A DNA stretch of 64,000 bases from Stenotrophomonas sp. MYb238 (GCF_009496535.1 NZ_WIDL01000017.1:41295-105294); one strand, 5' to 3'; counted from the first letter of the stretch, positions 42,881 through 52,584 are shown. Numbers and translations: made by a program. The notes: generated by a model not told the origin, from the sequence alone.

Positions 42881-44125
42881 ATGAACCCGGCACTGCTTCC
42901 CCCTGGCGACTGGCCCGTGCTGCTCCGCTCCGCCCCGTACTTCAGCCGCGCCATCATCGATGCGCTGCACGCAGCCGGCCCCGACGGCTTCGCGCCGCTG
43001 GTACGCGCGGTCTACTACTTCGACCTGTTCGACGCCCAGGTCTCCAACGGCGGTGTGGGCCAGTATTTCGACAACGTGGCCGCACACCTGGACGACGCGG
43101 CCGCTGTGCCCGGCATCATCGCGGCCAATCCGGTCTATGCGCCCGCGCTGCCGTTGATCGAGGAGGCGCACGCGATCTGGAACGCGGTGGCGGATGCATA
43201 CCGCGCAGAAGACGACGACAACGAAGAAGAAGACGAGGATGGGGACGACCTGCTGGCCCCGCACGAGGAGCGCATGGAGGTCATCGCCACCGCCTTTTTC
43301 GCCCTGCACCACGCCCTCCGCCAACGGCTGGAGGAAGACATCGTGCGCGACCCGCAGCGCTACTTCGCCCTGGCGCCCGTGCCTGGCCTGCGCGGCCGCG
43401 GCGTCGAACACGTGGCGCTCGCGGACGGCGCGCACCGCCTGCGCTTCGTGGAGGGTTTTCCCCTGGGCCCCAATGTCTTCGAGAACGAAGACGGCGGCTG
43501 CGACGTGGTCTGGTTCTCGCCCGATCGCACGCTGTTGCAGTGCGAGACGGCCGGCTTCGGCGACGAGCGCAGCCGCCACTGGATCCACTACCCCAGCCAG
43601 GCCAGCAGCAGTTGGACGACCGGCGAAAACTTCATGAGCGGCGCCCTCCAGGCCGTGCGCAACGACCGGCTGGCGCTGGGCCTGGGCCACCACGGGCTGC
43701 ACGAGACTTTCCTCGCCAACGGCCAGCGCGAAAGCGCGTCGCTGTACTGGCATGGCCAGGAGTTGTGCAGCGAACACTTCTACCCCGGCGGCTCGCCGCA
43801 ACTGCGCATCGCGCCGCACGCCGGCGGCCAGCGCTGGCGGCGCTACTGGCCCAACGGGGCGCTCAATACCGAGAGCATCGAAGACCGCGACGGCCGCGAC
43901 CGCTACCTGCGCTGCCTGGACGAGCGCGGCACCGACCTGGCGCCGGGCGGCACCGGCCGCCTGGTCGAAATGCTGAGCCTGGACGACGGCATGCGCCAAT
44001 GGCGCGAAGGCGAACTGGTGGGCGGCTTCCTGCAGGGCCCGGTGCGCCGCATGGCCAGCCTGCCCGACGGCAGCGGCGCACGCGAGACGGAGCGCACGTT
44101 CTACAAGAACGGACGTGCGCAGTGA
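42881..44125 (+). CDS. DMP19 (DUF4375)-like domain joined to MORN/YwqK-like repeats
   Basis: A 414-residue soluble protein. Residues about 20-150 contain the DMP19-like core VRAVYYFDLFDAQVSNGGVG followed by QYFDN; in known members the DNGGF.QYF motif is the hallmark. An acidic run of Asp/Glu (about 108-122) is inserted. From about 215 onwards are loose repeats of the MORN-like YwqK type (LHETFLANGQRESASLYWHGQE, QRWRRYWPNGALNTESIEDRDG, MRQWREGELVGGFLQGPVR). Both domain types occur in proteins predicted to be immunity factors against polymorphic toxins. No export signal. It is the last gene of the accessory block, convergent with yicC. Confidence 0.7.
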   Translation: MNPALLPPGDWPVLLRSAPYFSRAIIDALHAAGPDGFAPLVRAVYYFDLFDAQVSNGGVGQYFDNVAAHLDDAAAVPGIIAANPVYAPALPLIEEAHAIWNAVADAYRAEDDDNEEEDEDGDDLLAPHEERMEVIATAFFALHHALRQRLEEDIVRDPQRYFALAPVPGLRGRGVEHVALADGAHRLRFVEGFPLGPNVFENEDGGCDVVWFSPDRTLLQCETAGFGDERSRHWIHYPSQASSSWTTGENFMSGALQAVRNDRLALGLGHHGLHETFLANGQRESASLYWHGQELCSEHFYPGGSPQLRIAPHAGGQRWRRYWPNGALNTESIEDRDGRDRYLRCLDERGTDLAPGGTGRLVEMLSLDDGMRQWREGELVGGFLQGPVRRMASLPDGSGARETERTFYKNGRAQ

Positions 44126-44203
44126 TCACCAACGCTCCATCCCAATAGCTGCCAGCGCCCGCTGACAAGGCGTCGGCAGCCAACCCCGCCGCGGCCGGCA
44201 GCC

Positions 44204-45064
44204 TTACTCCAGGTTCTGCACCTGCTCGCGGATCTGGTCGATCAGCACCTTCAGCTCGACCGCGGCGTTGGAGGTGCGGCTGTCCACCGACTTGGAGCCC
44301 AGCGTGTTGGCTTCGCGGTTGAACTCCTGCAGCAGGAAATCCAGGCGGCGGCCGACCGGCTCGCGCTGGCGCAGCACGCGGCGGATCTCGCCGATGTGGC
44401 TGCCCAGGCGGTCCAGTTCCTCGTCCACGTCGAGCTTCTGCAGCCACAGCACCAGTTCCTGCTCGGCGCGGCCCGGGTCGACCGGGTGCGGCAGGTCGGC
44501 CAGGCGCGCAGCCAGCTTGGCGCGCTGACCTTCGCGGATGGCGGGAATCAGTTCGCGCACGTCGCCGGCGATGCGTTCGATCGCATCCACCCGCTCGCTG
44601 ATCGCCGCGGTCAGCTTGGCGCCCTCGCGCTCGCGCGCGGCGACGAAGCCGTCGATGGTCTCGTCCAGCAGCGCCAGCGCTTCGGCATGCAGCGCCGCGG
44701 CATCGACCGCCTCGCCACGCAGCACGCCCGGATAGGCCAGCAGTTCGGTGAAGCTGACGCGCATGTTCAGGAAATGCCCGTGCAGGCGCTGCGCCACCTC
44801 GCCCAGCTGCTCGACCAGCGCCTCGTCCACCGCCAGCGTGGGCGCCGCCTCGGGCGCGCGCAGGCGCATGATCAGATCCACCTTGCCGCGGCTGATGCGC
44901 GCGGCCACGCGCTCGCGCAGCTGCGGCTCCAGCGCGCGCAGCTCTTCGGGCAACCGCACCCCCACTTCGAGGAAACGGTGGTTGACCGAGCGCAGCTCGC
45001 AGCCGAGGGTGCCCCAGCGCGTGACGCGTTCGCCGCCGGCATAGGCGGTCATGCTTCGGATCAT
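44204..45064 (-). CDS. yicC: YicC family endoribonuclease
   Basis: A 286-residue stress-linked RNase of the YicC/YloC family. The N terminus [33 protein letters not shown] matches the family exactly and fixes the start at 45064. The C-terminal DUF1732 part has [17 protein letters not shown], then [21 protein letters not shown], which carries the conserved Glu/His residues of the active site. It is divergent from rph, the same arrangement as in Escherichia coli. It normally neighbours gmk in this lineage, but here the accessory block separates them. Confidence 0.95.
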   Translation of the reverse strand: MIRSMTAYAGGERVTRWGTLGCELRSVNHRFLEVGVRLPEELRALEPQLRERVAARISRGKVDLIMRLRAPEAAPTLAVDEALVEQLGEVAQRLHGHFLNMRVSFTELLAYPGVLRGEAVDAAALHAEALALLDETIDGFVAAREREGAKLTAAISERVDAIERIAGDVRELIPAIREGQRAKLAARLADLPHPVDPGRAEQELVLWLQKLDVDEELDRLGSHIGEIRRVLRQREPVGRRLDFLLQEFNREANTLGSKSVDSRTSNAAVELKVLIDQIREQVQNLE

Positions 45065-45175
45065 GTGGATTTCCGGTGCGTTGCAAAGGGCGAATGGTAC
45101 CCTAGGCGGCTCCGGATGCCGGCCCGCAGGCCGCCCGGACACTCCCACGACGCTCCATCGCCACCCGGATTTCCC

Positions 45176-45904
45176 ATGACCTTTTCCCGTCCCAGCGGCC
45201 GCCAGGCCGACCAGCTGCGCACCGTCACCCTCGAACGCGGCTTCACCCGCCATGCCGAAGGCTCGGTGCTGGTGAGCTTCGGCCATACCCGCGTGCTGTG
45301 CACCGCCAGCATCGAGAACCGCGTGCCGGCGTTCCTGCGCGGCAAGGGCGAAGGCTGGGTGACCGCCGAGTACGGCATGCTGCCGCGTTCCACCCATACC
45401 CGCTCCGACCGCGAGGCCGCGCGCGGCAAGCAGGGCGGCCGCACGCTGGAGATCCAGCGCCTGATCGGCCGCACCCTGCGCGCCTGCATCGACCGCAACG
45501 CGCTGGGCGAACGCACCATCACCCTGGACTGTGACGTGCTGCAGGCCGACGGCGGCACCCGCACCGCGGCCATCACCGGCGCCTACGTGGCGCTGGTGGA
45601 CGCGGTGAACACCCTGCTCAAGCGCGGCGAGATCAAGCGCAATCCCGTGTTCGGTGCGGTGGCGGCGGTGTCGGTCGGCGTCTACAAGGGCGTGCCGGTG
45701 CTGGATCTGGACTACGCCGAGGACAGCGACTGCGACACCGACATGAACGTGGTCATGAACGACGGCGGCGGCTTCATCGAACTGCAGGGCACCGCCGAGG
45801 GCCATGCCTTCCGCCGCGACGAACTGGACGCGCTGCTGGCGCTGGCCGATAAGGGCATCGGCGAACTGTTTACCGCGCAGCAGGCCGCACTGGCGCAGGC
45901 ATGA
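45176..45904 (+). CDS. rph: Ribonuclease PH
   Basis: Phosphorolytic 3'-5' exoribonuclease that trims tRNA 3' ends, forming a hexameric ring. It has 242 residues. Family motifs are [43 protein letters not shown] (the Arg residues contact tRNA and phosphate), [27 protein letters not shown] and [18 protein letters not shown] (metal-binding Asp). The start fits family length. It is the first gene of a four-gene unit rph-VOC-rdgB-hemW with overlapping ends. Confidence 0.97.
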   Translation: MTFSRPSGRQADQLRTVTLERGFTRHAEGSVLVSFGHTRVLCTASIENRVPAFLRGKGEGWVTAEYGMLPRSTHTRSDREAARGKQGGRTLEIQRLIGRTLRACIDRNALGERTITLDCDVLQADGGTRTAAITGAYVALVDAVNTLLKRGEIKRNPVFGAVAAVSVGVYKGVPVLDLDYAEDSDCDTDMNVVMNDGGGFIELQGTAEGHAFRRDELDALLALADKGIGELFTAQQAALAQA

Positions 45905-46290
45905 ACCGGCGCATCGCCCTGGTCACGCTGGTGGTGGCCGACTACGACGAGGCCATCGCCTGGTACACCGGCAAGCTCGGGTTCCAGCTGCTGGAGGACA
46001 TCGACCAGGGCCACAAGCGCTGGGTGGTGGTCGGGCCGGCCGACGGCAGCGGCGCCGCCCTGCTGCTGGCCCGCGCCGGCGACGAGGAACAGCGCGGCCG
46101 CATCGGCAACCAGACCGGCGGCCGGGTCGGCTTCTTCCTGCACACCGACGACTTCCGGCGCGATCACGCCGCGATGACCGGGCGCGGCGTCGAATTCCTC
46201 GAGGCCCCGCGTGAAGAACCCTACGCCACGGTCGCGGTATTCCGCGACCTGTACGGCAACACCTGGGACCTGCTGGAGCCCAAGCAATGA
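45901..46290 (+). CDS. VOC-fold protein between rph and rdgB
   Basis: A 129-residue single VOC domain: [27 protein letters not shown], a central [11 protein letters not shown] strand, and [19 protein letters not shown] at the end. The D-x-Y-G-N-x-W-D-L motif supplies a metal ligand. Function is unknown; proteins of this type are often small thiol or drug-binding enzymes. It overlaps rph upstream and rdgB downstream by 4 bases each, so it is made together with them. Confidence 0.88.
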   Translation: MNRRIALVTLVVADYDEAIAWYTGKLGFQLLEDIDQGHKRWVVVGPADGSGAALLLARAGDEEQRGRIGNQTGGRVGFFLHTDDFRRDHAAMTGRGVEFLEAPREEPYATVAVFRDLYGNTWDLLEPKQ

Positions 46291-46886
46291 AACTGGTCCT
46301 GGCCAGCGGCAACGCCGGCAAGCTGAAGGAACTGCAGGCCATGCTGGCCGAACTGCCGCTGCAGATCGTGCCGCAGCGCGAACTGGGCGTGGACGACGTG
46401 CCGGAAACCGGCCTGACCTTCGTCGAGAACGCGCTGATCAAGGCACGCCACGCCTGCGCGGTCACCGGCCTGCCGGCGCTGGCCGACGATTCGGGCCTGA
46501 TCGTCGACGCGCTCGACGGCGCGCCCGGCCTGTACAGCGCGCGCTATGCCGGCAGCCCCACCGACGATGCCGCCAACAACGCCAAGCTGCTCGACGCGCT
46601 GCGCGACGTGCCGGCCGAACGCCGCGGCGCCCGTTTCTACGCGGTGATCGTGCTGCTGCGCCACGCCGGCGACCCGCAGCCGCTGATCTGCGAAGGCAGC
46701 TGGGAAGGCCGCATCGTCGACACGCCGCGCGGCAGCCACGGCTTCGGCTACAACCCGGTGTTCCTGGACGAGGCACTGGGCCTGACCGCCGCGGAAATGC
46801 CGCCGGAGCAGAAGAACGCCCGCAGCCATCGCGCCGCGGCGCTGCGCCTGCTGCTGCAGCGGCTTTCCCGCCAGCTGGCGCACTGA
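46287..46886 (+). CDS. rdgB: XTP/dITP pyrophosphatase (house-cleaning NTPase)
   Basis: Hydrolyses dITP, XTP and related damaged purine nucleotides to monophosphates, keeping hypoxanthine out of DNA. It has 199 residues. The nucleotide motif LVLASGNAGKLKEL (residues 3-16), TFVENALIKARHA with the metal-binding Glu, LADDSGLIVDAL with the catalytic Asp, and SHGFGYNPVFL with the base-recognition loop are all present. It is translationally coupled to the VOC gene and followed by hemW after 9 bases, an order known from many gammaproteobacteria. Confidence 0.97.
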   Translation: MKLVLASGNAGKLKELQAMLAELPLQIVPQRELGVDDVPETGLTFVENALIKARHACAVTGLPALADDSGLIVDALDGAPGLYSARYAGSPTDDAANNAKLLDALRDVPAERRGARFYAVIVLLRHAGDPQPLICEGSWEGRIVDTPRGSHGFGYNPVFLDEALGLTAAEMPPEQKNARSHRAAALRLLLQRLSRQLAH

Positions 46887-46895
46887 GCCGCGGCG

Positions 46896-48107
46896 ATGAA
46901 CGCGCATTCCCACGTCCACGACGACGCCTGCGGTTGCGACGCGCCCGGCGGGATACAGCTGGTGCCGCCGCCGCTGTCGCTGTACGTGCACCTGCCCTGG
47001 TGCGTGCGCAAGTGCCCGTACTGCGATTTCAACTCGCACGCCGGCAAGGGCGCGCTGCCGTTCGACGCCTACGTGGACGCGCTGATCCGCGATCTCGACC
47101 AGGACCTGCCGCTGGTCTGGGGCCGGGTGGTCAACAGCGTGTTCTTCGGCGGCGGCACGCCCAGCCTGTTCCCGCCCGAGGCGATCGACCGCTTCCTGCA
47201 GCAGGCCAGCGCGCGGCTGCGGTTCGCGCCGAACCTGGAAGTGACGCTGGAGACCAACCCCGGTACCGCCGAGCACGGCCGCTTCGACCGTTACCGCGCC
47301 GCCGGCGTGAACCGCATCAGCTTCGGCATCCAGAGCTTCGACGACGACGCGCTCACGCGGCTGGGCCGCATCCACGACAGCGGCGAGGCCGAACGCGCGG
47401 TAAAGCTGGCGCAGGATGCCGGCTACGACAACTTCAACATCGACCTGATGTACGCGCTGCCGGAGCAGACCCTGGCGCAGGCCGAGCACGATCTGGAGCG
47501 CGCCTTCGCGCTCGATCCCACGCACATCTCGCATTACCAGCTCACGCTGGAGCCGAACACGGTGTTCTTCGCGCGGCCGCCGCAGGGTATCCCCGACGAG
47601 GACAGCGCCTGGGACATCCAGGAGCATTGCCAGGCGCTGCTGGCGCAGGCCGGCTACGGCCAGTACGAGGTCAGCGCCTATGCCCGCGACGGCTGGCAGT
47701 GCGCGCACAACCTCAACTACTGGCGCTTCGGCGATTACCTGGGCATCGGCGCCGGCGCGCACGGCAAGATCAGTTCCGGCGCGCAGCAGCAGGTGCTGCG
47801 CCGCTGGAAGCACAAGCACCCGCAGACGTTCATGGACAGCGCCGGCACGCCCGCGGCCATCGGCGGCGACGACGTGATCGATGCCGCGCGCCTGCCGTTC
47901 GAATACATGCTCAACCTGCTGCGCCTGCACGAAGGATTCGGCCTGCGCGACTTCGAATCGCGCACCGGCCTGGACCGCGCCGTGCTGCGGCCGGCGCTGG
48001 CCACCGCGGTGGAGCGCGGCTGGCTGCTGCACGATGGCGGACGCGTCGTTCCCACCGAACTGGGACGGCGTTTCACCAACGACGTGGTCGAGCTGTTCCT
48101 GCCCTGA
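46896..48107 (+). CDS. hemW: Radical SAM protein HemW (heme chaperone)
   Basis: A 403-residue radical SAM protein once called oxygen-independent coproporphyrinogen oxidase-like; HemW binds heme and delivers it to respiratory proteins. The iron-sulfur motif is C36-VRK-C40-PY-C43, lacking the extra Cys residue of true HemN, which supports HemW. GGGTPSL, ETNPGT, GVNRISFGIQSF and the C-terminal HemN_C region (RLPFEYMLNLLRLHEGF) follow. An unusual N-terminal stretch has several His and Cys (HSHVHDDACGCDA), possibly a metal-binding extension. It is the last gene of the rph unit. Confidence 0.95.
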   Translation: MNAHSHVHDDACGCDAPGGIQLVPPPLSLYVHLPWCVRKCPYCDFNSHAGKGALPFDAYVDALIRDLDQDLPLVWGRVVNSVFFGGGTPSLFPPEAIDRFLQQASARLRFAPNLEVTLETNPGTAEHGRFDRYRAAGVNRISFGIQSFDDDALTRLGRIHDSGEAERAVKLAQDAGYDNFNIDLMYALPEQTLAQAEHDLERAFALDPTHISHYQLTLEPNTVFFARPPQGIPDEDSAWDIQEHCQALLAQAGYGQYEVSAYARDGWQCAHNLNYWRFGDYLGIGAGAHGKISSGAQQQVLRRWKHKHPQTFMDSAGTPAAIGGDDVIDAARLPFEYMLNLLRLHEGFGLRDFESRTGLDRAVLRPALATAVERGWLLHDGGRVVPTELGRRFTNDVVELFLP

Positions 48108-48193
48108 ACAGGGCGCGGCGGGGCGCCACGAGTGGCGGTGCCACCGGCGAAATGTTAGAAATCGCCCATCAGGGGGCGCGGAACGCACATCGG

Positions 48194-50674
48194 ATGTCAG
48201 GCATCACAGCAACCTCCTCCAGTCAGGCGCTCGCCCGGCTCGACGGCGCGCAGGTTCCCGAGCGCGTGCGCCAGCTGCTCCAGGCCGCGCACGGCATCGC
48301 CGCGCAGGTCCTGGCCTCGCCGCTGCAGCTGACCATGGTGCAGCTGGAACGCGAACTGTTCGGCCTGGCCGAGAAGGCCCGCAACAGCCAGATCCAGGCC
48401 GACATCTACGCGCAGATCCGCCAGCTGGGCGTGCACGCTGCCGAATTCCCGGGCTGGTTCCTGGACGCGCTGGCCGAGGACCTGGCGCGACTGCGCGAAC
48501 CGCCCGCGCCCGACGCCGCGCCCACCGCGGCGATACCGGCGATGACCCTGGTCACCGACACCGACATCGACCGCGACATCATCCTGCACGAGATGGCGCG
48601 GCGCGAAAGCTACCGCGCGCAGTCGCACCTGCAGCTGCTCGGGCAGCGCTTCGGCGTGCTCGCCGCGCAGCCGGCGTTCGACGTCGAACGCCTGCCGGTC
48701 GGGCCGCATGCGCTGTGCCGGATCCTGCGCGCGTGCGGCGAGCGGCTGGGCCTGAACCTGGAGGCGCAGCAGCAGCTCTACCACGTGTTCGAACGGCAGG
48801 CGATGGAGCGGCAGGTCGAGCTGCTGGACCGCCTGAACATCCTGCTGGCGCGCGAAGGCGTGCTGCCCGGGCTGGTCTACATCCCCTACCTGCCGCGTCC
48901 GTCGGGCCCGCGCCGCGCCGCGGGCGCTGCGGGCGGCCCCGCGCAGGCCGGCGCCGCGCACGCCACGCCGCGCCCGTTGACCCACTGGCAGGGCCAGGCC
49001 CCGGCTACCTCATGGGCAGAAACGGCGCTGCCGCCGCCGGCAGCGGGCATCGCCGCGCCCGCGATGGCCGGGGCGAACCCGGCGGCGGGCGGGGCGATGG
49101 CCGGCATGGCATCGCTGCACCAGCTGCTGGACACCGCGCGCCAGCTGCTGGCCCAGCACCTGCAGGCCAGCGGCGGCGCCGGCGGCGATCCCGGCGCGTT
49201 TGCGGGCGCGGACATGCTGGCCAGCCTGGCGGCGCTGGCCGGCCAACGCCGCCCCGCCAGCGGCTCCGCGGCCGCCGATCCGGGGGCGATAGGCGCAATG
49301 GGCGCGATGGGTGCGATGAGCCCGACGCCGCAGGCCACGGCACCGGCCCCGCCCGCGCGCGCCGTTCCCAGCGAAGCGGTGATGGACGTGCTCGCGCGCC
49401 TGCAGCCGCAGGGCGTGGCCGCCGGCTCGCGCCGCAGCTTCGGCGACATCCAGAAGGCGCTGCTGTCGCAGGTGCGCGCCGAACACGGCCAGAACGCCGC
49501 GCTCTCGCCGCGCGACAGCAATACGCTCGACCTGCTGGGCATGCTCTACGGGCAGATCCAGCGCGAGGTGCGCGCCGACGGCCCCGCCGCCGACCTGCTC
49601 AACCGCCTACAGGTGCCGCTGGCGCGCGCCGCCGTCGGCGACGAGGCATTCTTCATCCGCGACCAGCATCCGGCGCGCGAACTGCTCAACACCGTGGCCG
49701 AGTCCGGCGCGGTCTGGCTGGGCGACGACGACGGCGATCCGGTGCTGCTGCAGAAACTCGGCGAAGCGGTGGAACGCGTCGTCGCCGAGTACCAGGGCGA
49801 CGAGGCGGTATTCGCCGCCGCCAACCGCCAGGTGCAGTCGCACCTGCAGGCCGCGGTGCGCAAGGCCGAGGTCACCGAGCGCCGGCAGATCGAGGCCGCG
49901 CGCGGCAAGGAACGGCTGGAAGCGGCCAAGCAGCTGGCCGGCCGCACCATCGGCCAGCTGTGCCGCGCGGCCGAACCGCCCAAGTTCGTGCAGACCCTGC
50001 TGCACGAGGCCTGGAGCGACGTGCTGACCCTGACCCTGCTGCGCCAGGGCGAGGACTCGGAGGAATGGCGCCAGCGCCAGGAGTCCACCCGCCGCATCGG
50101 CGAGATCACCGCCAGCGCCGAAGGCGCGGCCGATCCGGCGCTGTGCGGCCAGATCGAGGAATCGCTGCTGCAGGTCGGCTACCACGAGGACGAGGCCGGC
50201 GCGATCGCCCGGCGCCTGTCCACGCCCGGCGGCGAGGACGAGATCACCTCGCGCACCGAACTGGCCGCGCGGCTCAAGGCGCGCGCCCGGCTCGGCGGCG
50301 GCGCCGGCAAGGACGGCCAGGACCCGCAGGCGCCGCCGCAGGCCGAACGCACGCCGGCCGAGGAAGGCTTCTACCGCCAGCTGCGCACGCTGCCGTTCGG
50401 CACCTGGTTCGAATTCACCACCAACCAGCAGGGCGACACCCGCCGCCTGCGCCTGTCCTGGTACAGCCTGGTCACCGACCATGCCCTGTTCGTCAACCAG
50501 CGCGGGCAGAAGGTGGCCGAACATTCGCTCGACGCGCTGGCGCGGCTGATGGCATGCGGCCAGCTGCGCGTCGTCACCGAGGACCGCGGCCGCCTGATCG
50601 ACCGCGCCTGGCAGGCCACCGTGCGCGCCCTGCGCTCGCTCGCCGGCGGCCACGCCGCTCCGGAGTCCGCATGA
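48194..50674 (+). CDS. DUF1631 family protein
   Basis: An 826-residue cytosolic protein of the DUF1631 family, common in xanthomonads and pseudomonads and of unknown role; some links to cyclic-di-GMP signalling come from its PilZ neighbour and its own C-terminal beta-rich region (TWFEFTTNQQGDTRRLRLSWYS). The N-terminal about 230 residues are helical, followed by an Ala/Gly/Pro-rich linker with an imperfect GAM triplet run (about 370-380), then a long helical core (DILHEM-like to KFVQTLLHEAWSDVL). The ATG at 48194 is the first that gives family similarity; the open frame reaches much further left through other genes. It overlaps the PilZ gene by ATGA. Confidence 0.85.
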   Translation: MSGITATSSSQALARLDGAQVPERVRQLLQAAHGIAAQVLASPLQLTMVQLERELFGLAEKARNSQIQADIYAQIRQLGVHAAEFPGWFLDALAEDLARLREPPAPDAAPTAAIPAMTLVTDTDIDRDIILHEMARRESYRAQSHLQLLGQRFGVLAAQPAFDVERLPVGPHALCRILRACGERLGLNLEAQQQLYHVFERQAMERQVELLDRLNILLAREGVLPGLVYIPYLPRPSGPRRAAGAAGGPAQAGAAHATPRPLTHWQGQAPATSWAETALPPPAAGIAAPAMAGANPAAGGAMAGMASLHQLLDTARQLLAQHLQASGGAGGDPGAFAGADMLASLAALAGQRRPASGSAAADPGAIGAMGAMGAMSPTPQATAPAPPARAVPSEAVMDVLARLQPQGVAAGSRRSFGDIQKALLSQVRAEHGQNAALSPRDSNTLDLLGMLYGQIQREVRADGPAADLLNRLQVPLARAAVGDEAFFIRDQHPARELLNTVAESGAVWLGDDDGDPVLLQKLGEAVERVVAEYQGDEAVFAAANRQVQSHLQAAVRKAEVTERRQIEAARGKERLEAAKQLAGRTIGQLCRAAEPPKFVQTLLHEAWSDVLTLTLLRQGEDSEEWRQRQESTRRIGEITASAEGAADPALCGQIEESLLQVGYHEDEAGAIARRLSTPGGEDEITSRTELAARLKARARLGGGAGKDGQDPQAPPQAERTPAEEGFYRQLRTLPFGTWFEFTTNQQGDTRRLRLSWYSLVTDHALFVNQRGQKVAEHSLDALARLMACGQLRVVTEDRGRLIDRAWQATVRALRSLAGGHAAPESA

Positions 50675-51018
50675 TCCCCGAAACCCGACGCGCCCCGCGC
50701 CTGCAGGTGCCGGCCCTGGTGCCGGTCACCGACACGATGACCGCCGGCGTGGTCGGCCGGCTCGGCAACGTGTCCGAAACCGGCATGCTGCTGATCGCCT
50801 CCGAACCGCTCAACGAGGACGCGCTCTACCAGCTGCGCTTCCCCGTCCCCGATGGCCGCGGCGGCGAGCAGCCGATCGACGTCGGCGTGCACCTGCTGTG
50901 GCGCGAGGCGGCGCAGGCGCCGGGCCATTTCTGGGCGGGCTTCCGCTTCCTCACCCTGGAAAAGAGCCACCGCGAACGCCTGCGGCAATGGATCGAATCC
51001 AACCTTCCGGCATCCTGA
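50671..51018 (+). CDS. PilZ domain protein
   Basis: A 115-residue single PilZ domain. It begins RRAPRLQVPALVPVTD, where the RxxR-like basic motif may bind cyclic-di-GMP, then GRLGNVSETGMLLIASEPL, the DxSxxG-type second motif (here NVSETG). The first motif is RRAPR rather than a full RxxxR, so nucleotide binding is possible but unsure. The C-terminal WREAAQAPGHFWAGFRFLTLEK strand pair completes the barrel. It is coupled to the DUF1631 gene and likely works with it. Confidence 0.88.
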   Translation: MIPETRRAPRLQVPALVPVTDTMTAGVVGRLGNVSETGMLLIASEPLNEDALYQLRFPVPDGRGGEQPIDVGVHLLWREAAQAPGHFWAGFRFLTLEKSHRERLRQWIESNLPAS

Positions 51019-51097
51019 GCGACGGAACCGGCACAGCGACGCGGCGCCGATTGCGGCAGAATCGTGGCTCGATTCCCGCCTTGCCGCGAGCCCCACG

Positions 51098-52426
51098 ATG
51101 AACCTGCCCGACCCCGGCGCCCTGTACTCCGACCACCTGGGCGTGCTCGCCCGCCGCGCCGACGAAGCCCTGGCCCGCGGCGGCTTCGACCACCTGGTCG
51201 TGCCCAGCGGCCGCCTGCATTACCAGCTGTTCGACGACCGCGACTACCCGTATGCGGTCAACCCGCAGTTCAAGACCTGGCTGCCGCTGACCCGGCTGCC
51301 CGACAGCTGGCTGGTGTACACGCCCGGTCGCCGCCCGCAGCTGGTCTACCACCAGCCGCACGACTACTGGCACGCGGTGCCGGCCGCCCCCAGCGGCTGG
51401 TGGGTCGAGCATTTCGACATCCACATCATCCGCACGCCGGAAGAGGCGCTGGCGCTGCTGCCCAGGGACCTGGCGCGCTGCGCGATCCTGGGCGAGCCGC
51501 AGAGCGCGCTGGGCGGCGTCGTGCCCAACAACCCGCAGCCGGTCATCGACTACCTGGAATACCAGCGCGCGTTCAAGACGCCCTACGAGATCGCGCTGAT
51601 GCGCCAGGCGCAGGTGCACGCGGTGCGCGGCCACCGCGCCGCCGAAGCCGCGTTCCGCGCCGGCGCCAGCGAGTTCGCCATCCACATGGCCTACTGCAGC
51701 GCCGTCGGCCAGGACGCCAACGAACTGCCCTATGGCAACATCATTGCCCTCAACGAGCACGCGGCGGTGCTGCACTACACCGACCTCTGCCATGCCGCGC
51801 CGCAGCCGGCACGCAGCTTCCTGATCGACGCCGGCGCCTCCGCGTACGGCTATGCCAGCGACATCACCCGCACCTACGCCGCCGCCGGCCACGACGAGTT
51901 CCAGGCGCTGATCGACGCGGTGGACGCCGCGCAGCGCAACATGTGCACGAAGGTGCGCGGCGGCTTCGACTACAAGCAGCTGCACATCGATGCGCACCTG
52001 GCGCTGATGGGCATCCTCAGGGACTTCGGCGTTATCACCGTCTCGCCGGAAGCGGCGCTGGCCAGCGGCGTCAGCGCGGCGTTCTTCCCGCACGGTATCG
52101 GCCACCTGATCGGCGCGCAGGTGCACGACGTGGCCGGCTTCGCCGCCAGCGACCGCGGCGGCCACATCGAACGCCCGGCCGGCCATCCCTACCTGCGCAT
52201 GACCCGCGTGCTGGAGCCGGGCATGGTGGTGACCATCGAACCGGGCGTGTACTTCATCGACATGCTGCTGGACGAAGTGAAGAAGGCCGGCAACGGCGCC
52301 AGCGTGAACTGGGAGCGCGTGGATTTCTTCCGCCCCTACGGCGGCATCCGCATCGAGGACGAAGTGCTGTGCACCGACGGCGACGCCGACAACCTCACCC
52401 GCCCGGTGTTCGCGGCGCAGGGCTGA
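51098..52426 (+). CDS. pepQ: Xaa-Pro dipeptidase PepQ
   Basis: Metal-dependent M24B peptidase that cleaves dipeptides ending in proline. It has 442 residues, a normal PepQ size. The pita-bread fold has the five metal ligands in place: LIDAGASAYGYASDITRTYA (two Asp), FFPHGIGHLIGAQVHDVAG (His) and VTIEPGVYFI and GGIRIEDEVLC (two Glu). The N-terminal creatinase-like domain is complete. The ATG at 51098 gives MNLPDPGALYSDHL. A strong terminator follows, itself part of a tandem array. Confidence 0.95.
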   Translation: MNLPDPGALYSDHLGVLARRADEALARGGFDHLVVPSGRLHYQLFDDRDYPYAVNPQFKTWLPLTRLPDSWLVYTPGRRPQLVYHQPHDYWHAVPAAPSGWWVEHFDIHIIRTPEEALALLPRDLARCAILGEPQSALGGVVPNNPQPVIDYLEYQRAFKTPYEIALMRQAQVHAVRGHRAAEAAFRAGASEFAIHMAYCSAVGQDANELPYGNIIALNEHAAVLHYTDLCHAAPQPARSFLIDAGASAYGYASDITRTYAAAGHDEFQALIDAVDAAQRNMCTKVRGGFDYKQLHIDAHLALMGILRDFGVITVSPEAALASGVSAAFFPHGIGHLIGAQVHDVAGFAASDRGGHIERPAGHPYLRMTRVLEPGMVVTIEPGVYFIDMLLDEVKKAGNGASVNWERVDFFRPYGGIRIEDEVLCTDGDADNLTRPVFAAQG

Positions 52427-52452
52427 GCGCCTCGCCGCCGTTGCGATGACCC

Positions 52453-52483
52453 AAGCCCGGCCGCAGAACGCGGCCGGGCTTTT
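52453..52483 (+). terminator. Rho-independent terminator of pepQ
   Basis: A 12-bp stem (AAGCCCGGCCGC and complement) with a 5-base loop and a following T run, 26 bases past the pepQ stop. A second good copy lies 219 bases downstream at 52672. Confidence 0.9.
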
Positions 52484-52516
52484 CATTGCGACTGCCCCAA
52501 CGTCCACCTGCCCACC

Positions 52517-52584
52517 GTAGGAGCGGCTTCAGCCGCGATGGGGATTTACCGGGAAAGCCTCTTCGCGGCTGAAGCCGCTCCTAC
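52517..52584. repeat. GTAG palindromic element 4 (GGCT arm type)
   Basis: GTAGGAGCGGCTTCAGCCGC and its complement; arms perfect. First of three in the tandem units. Confidence 0.9.

Noticed and set aside
46211-48193. Long in-frame extension of the DUF1631 frame to the left
   Set aside because: It lies in other frames of rdgB and hemW; family similarity begins at the ATG at 48194.
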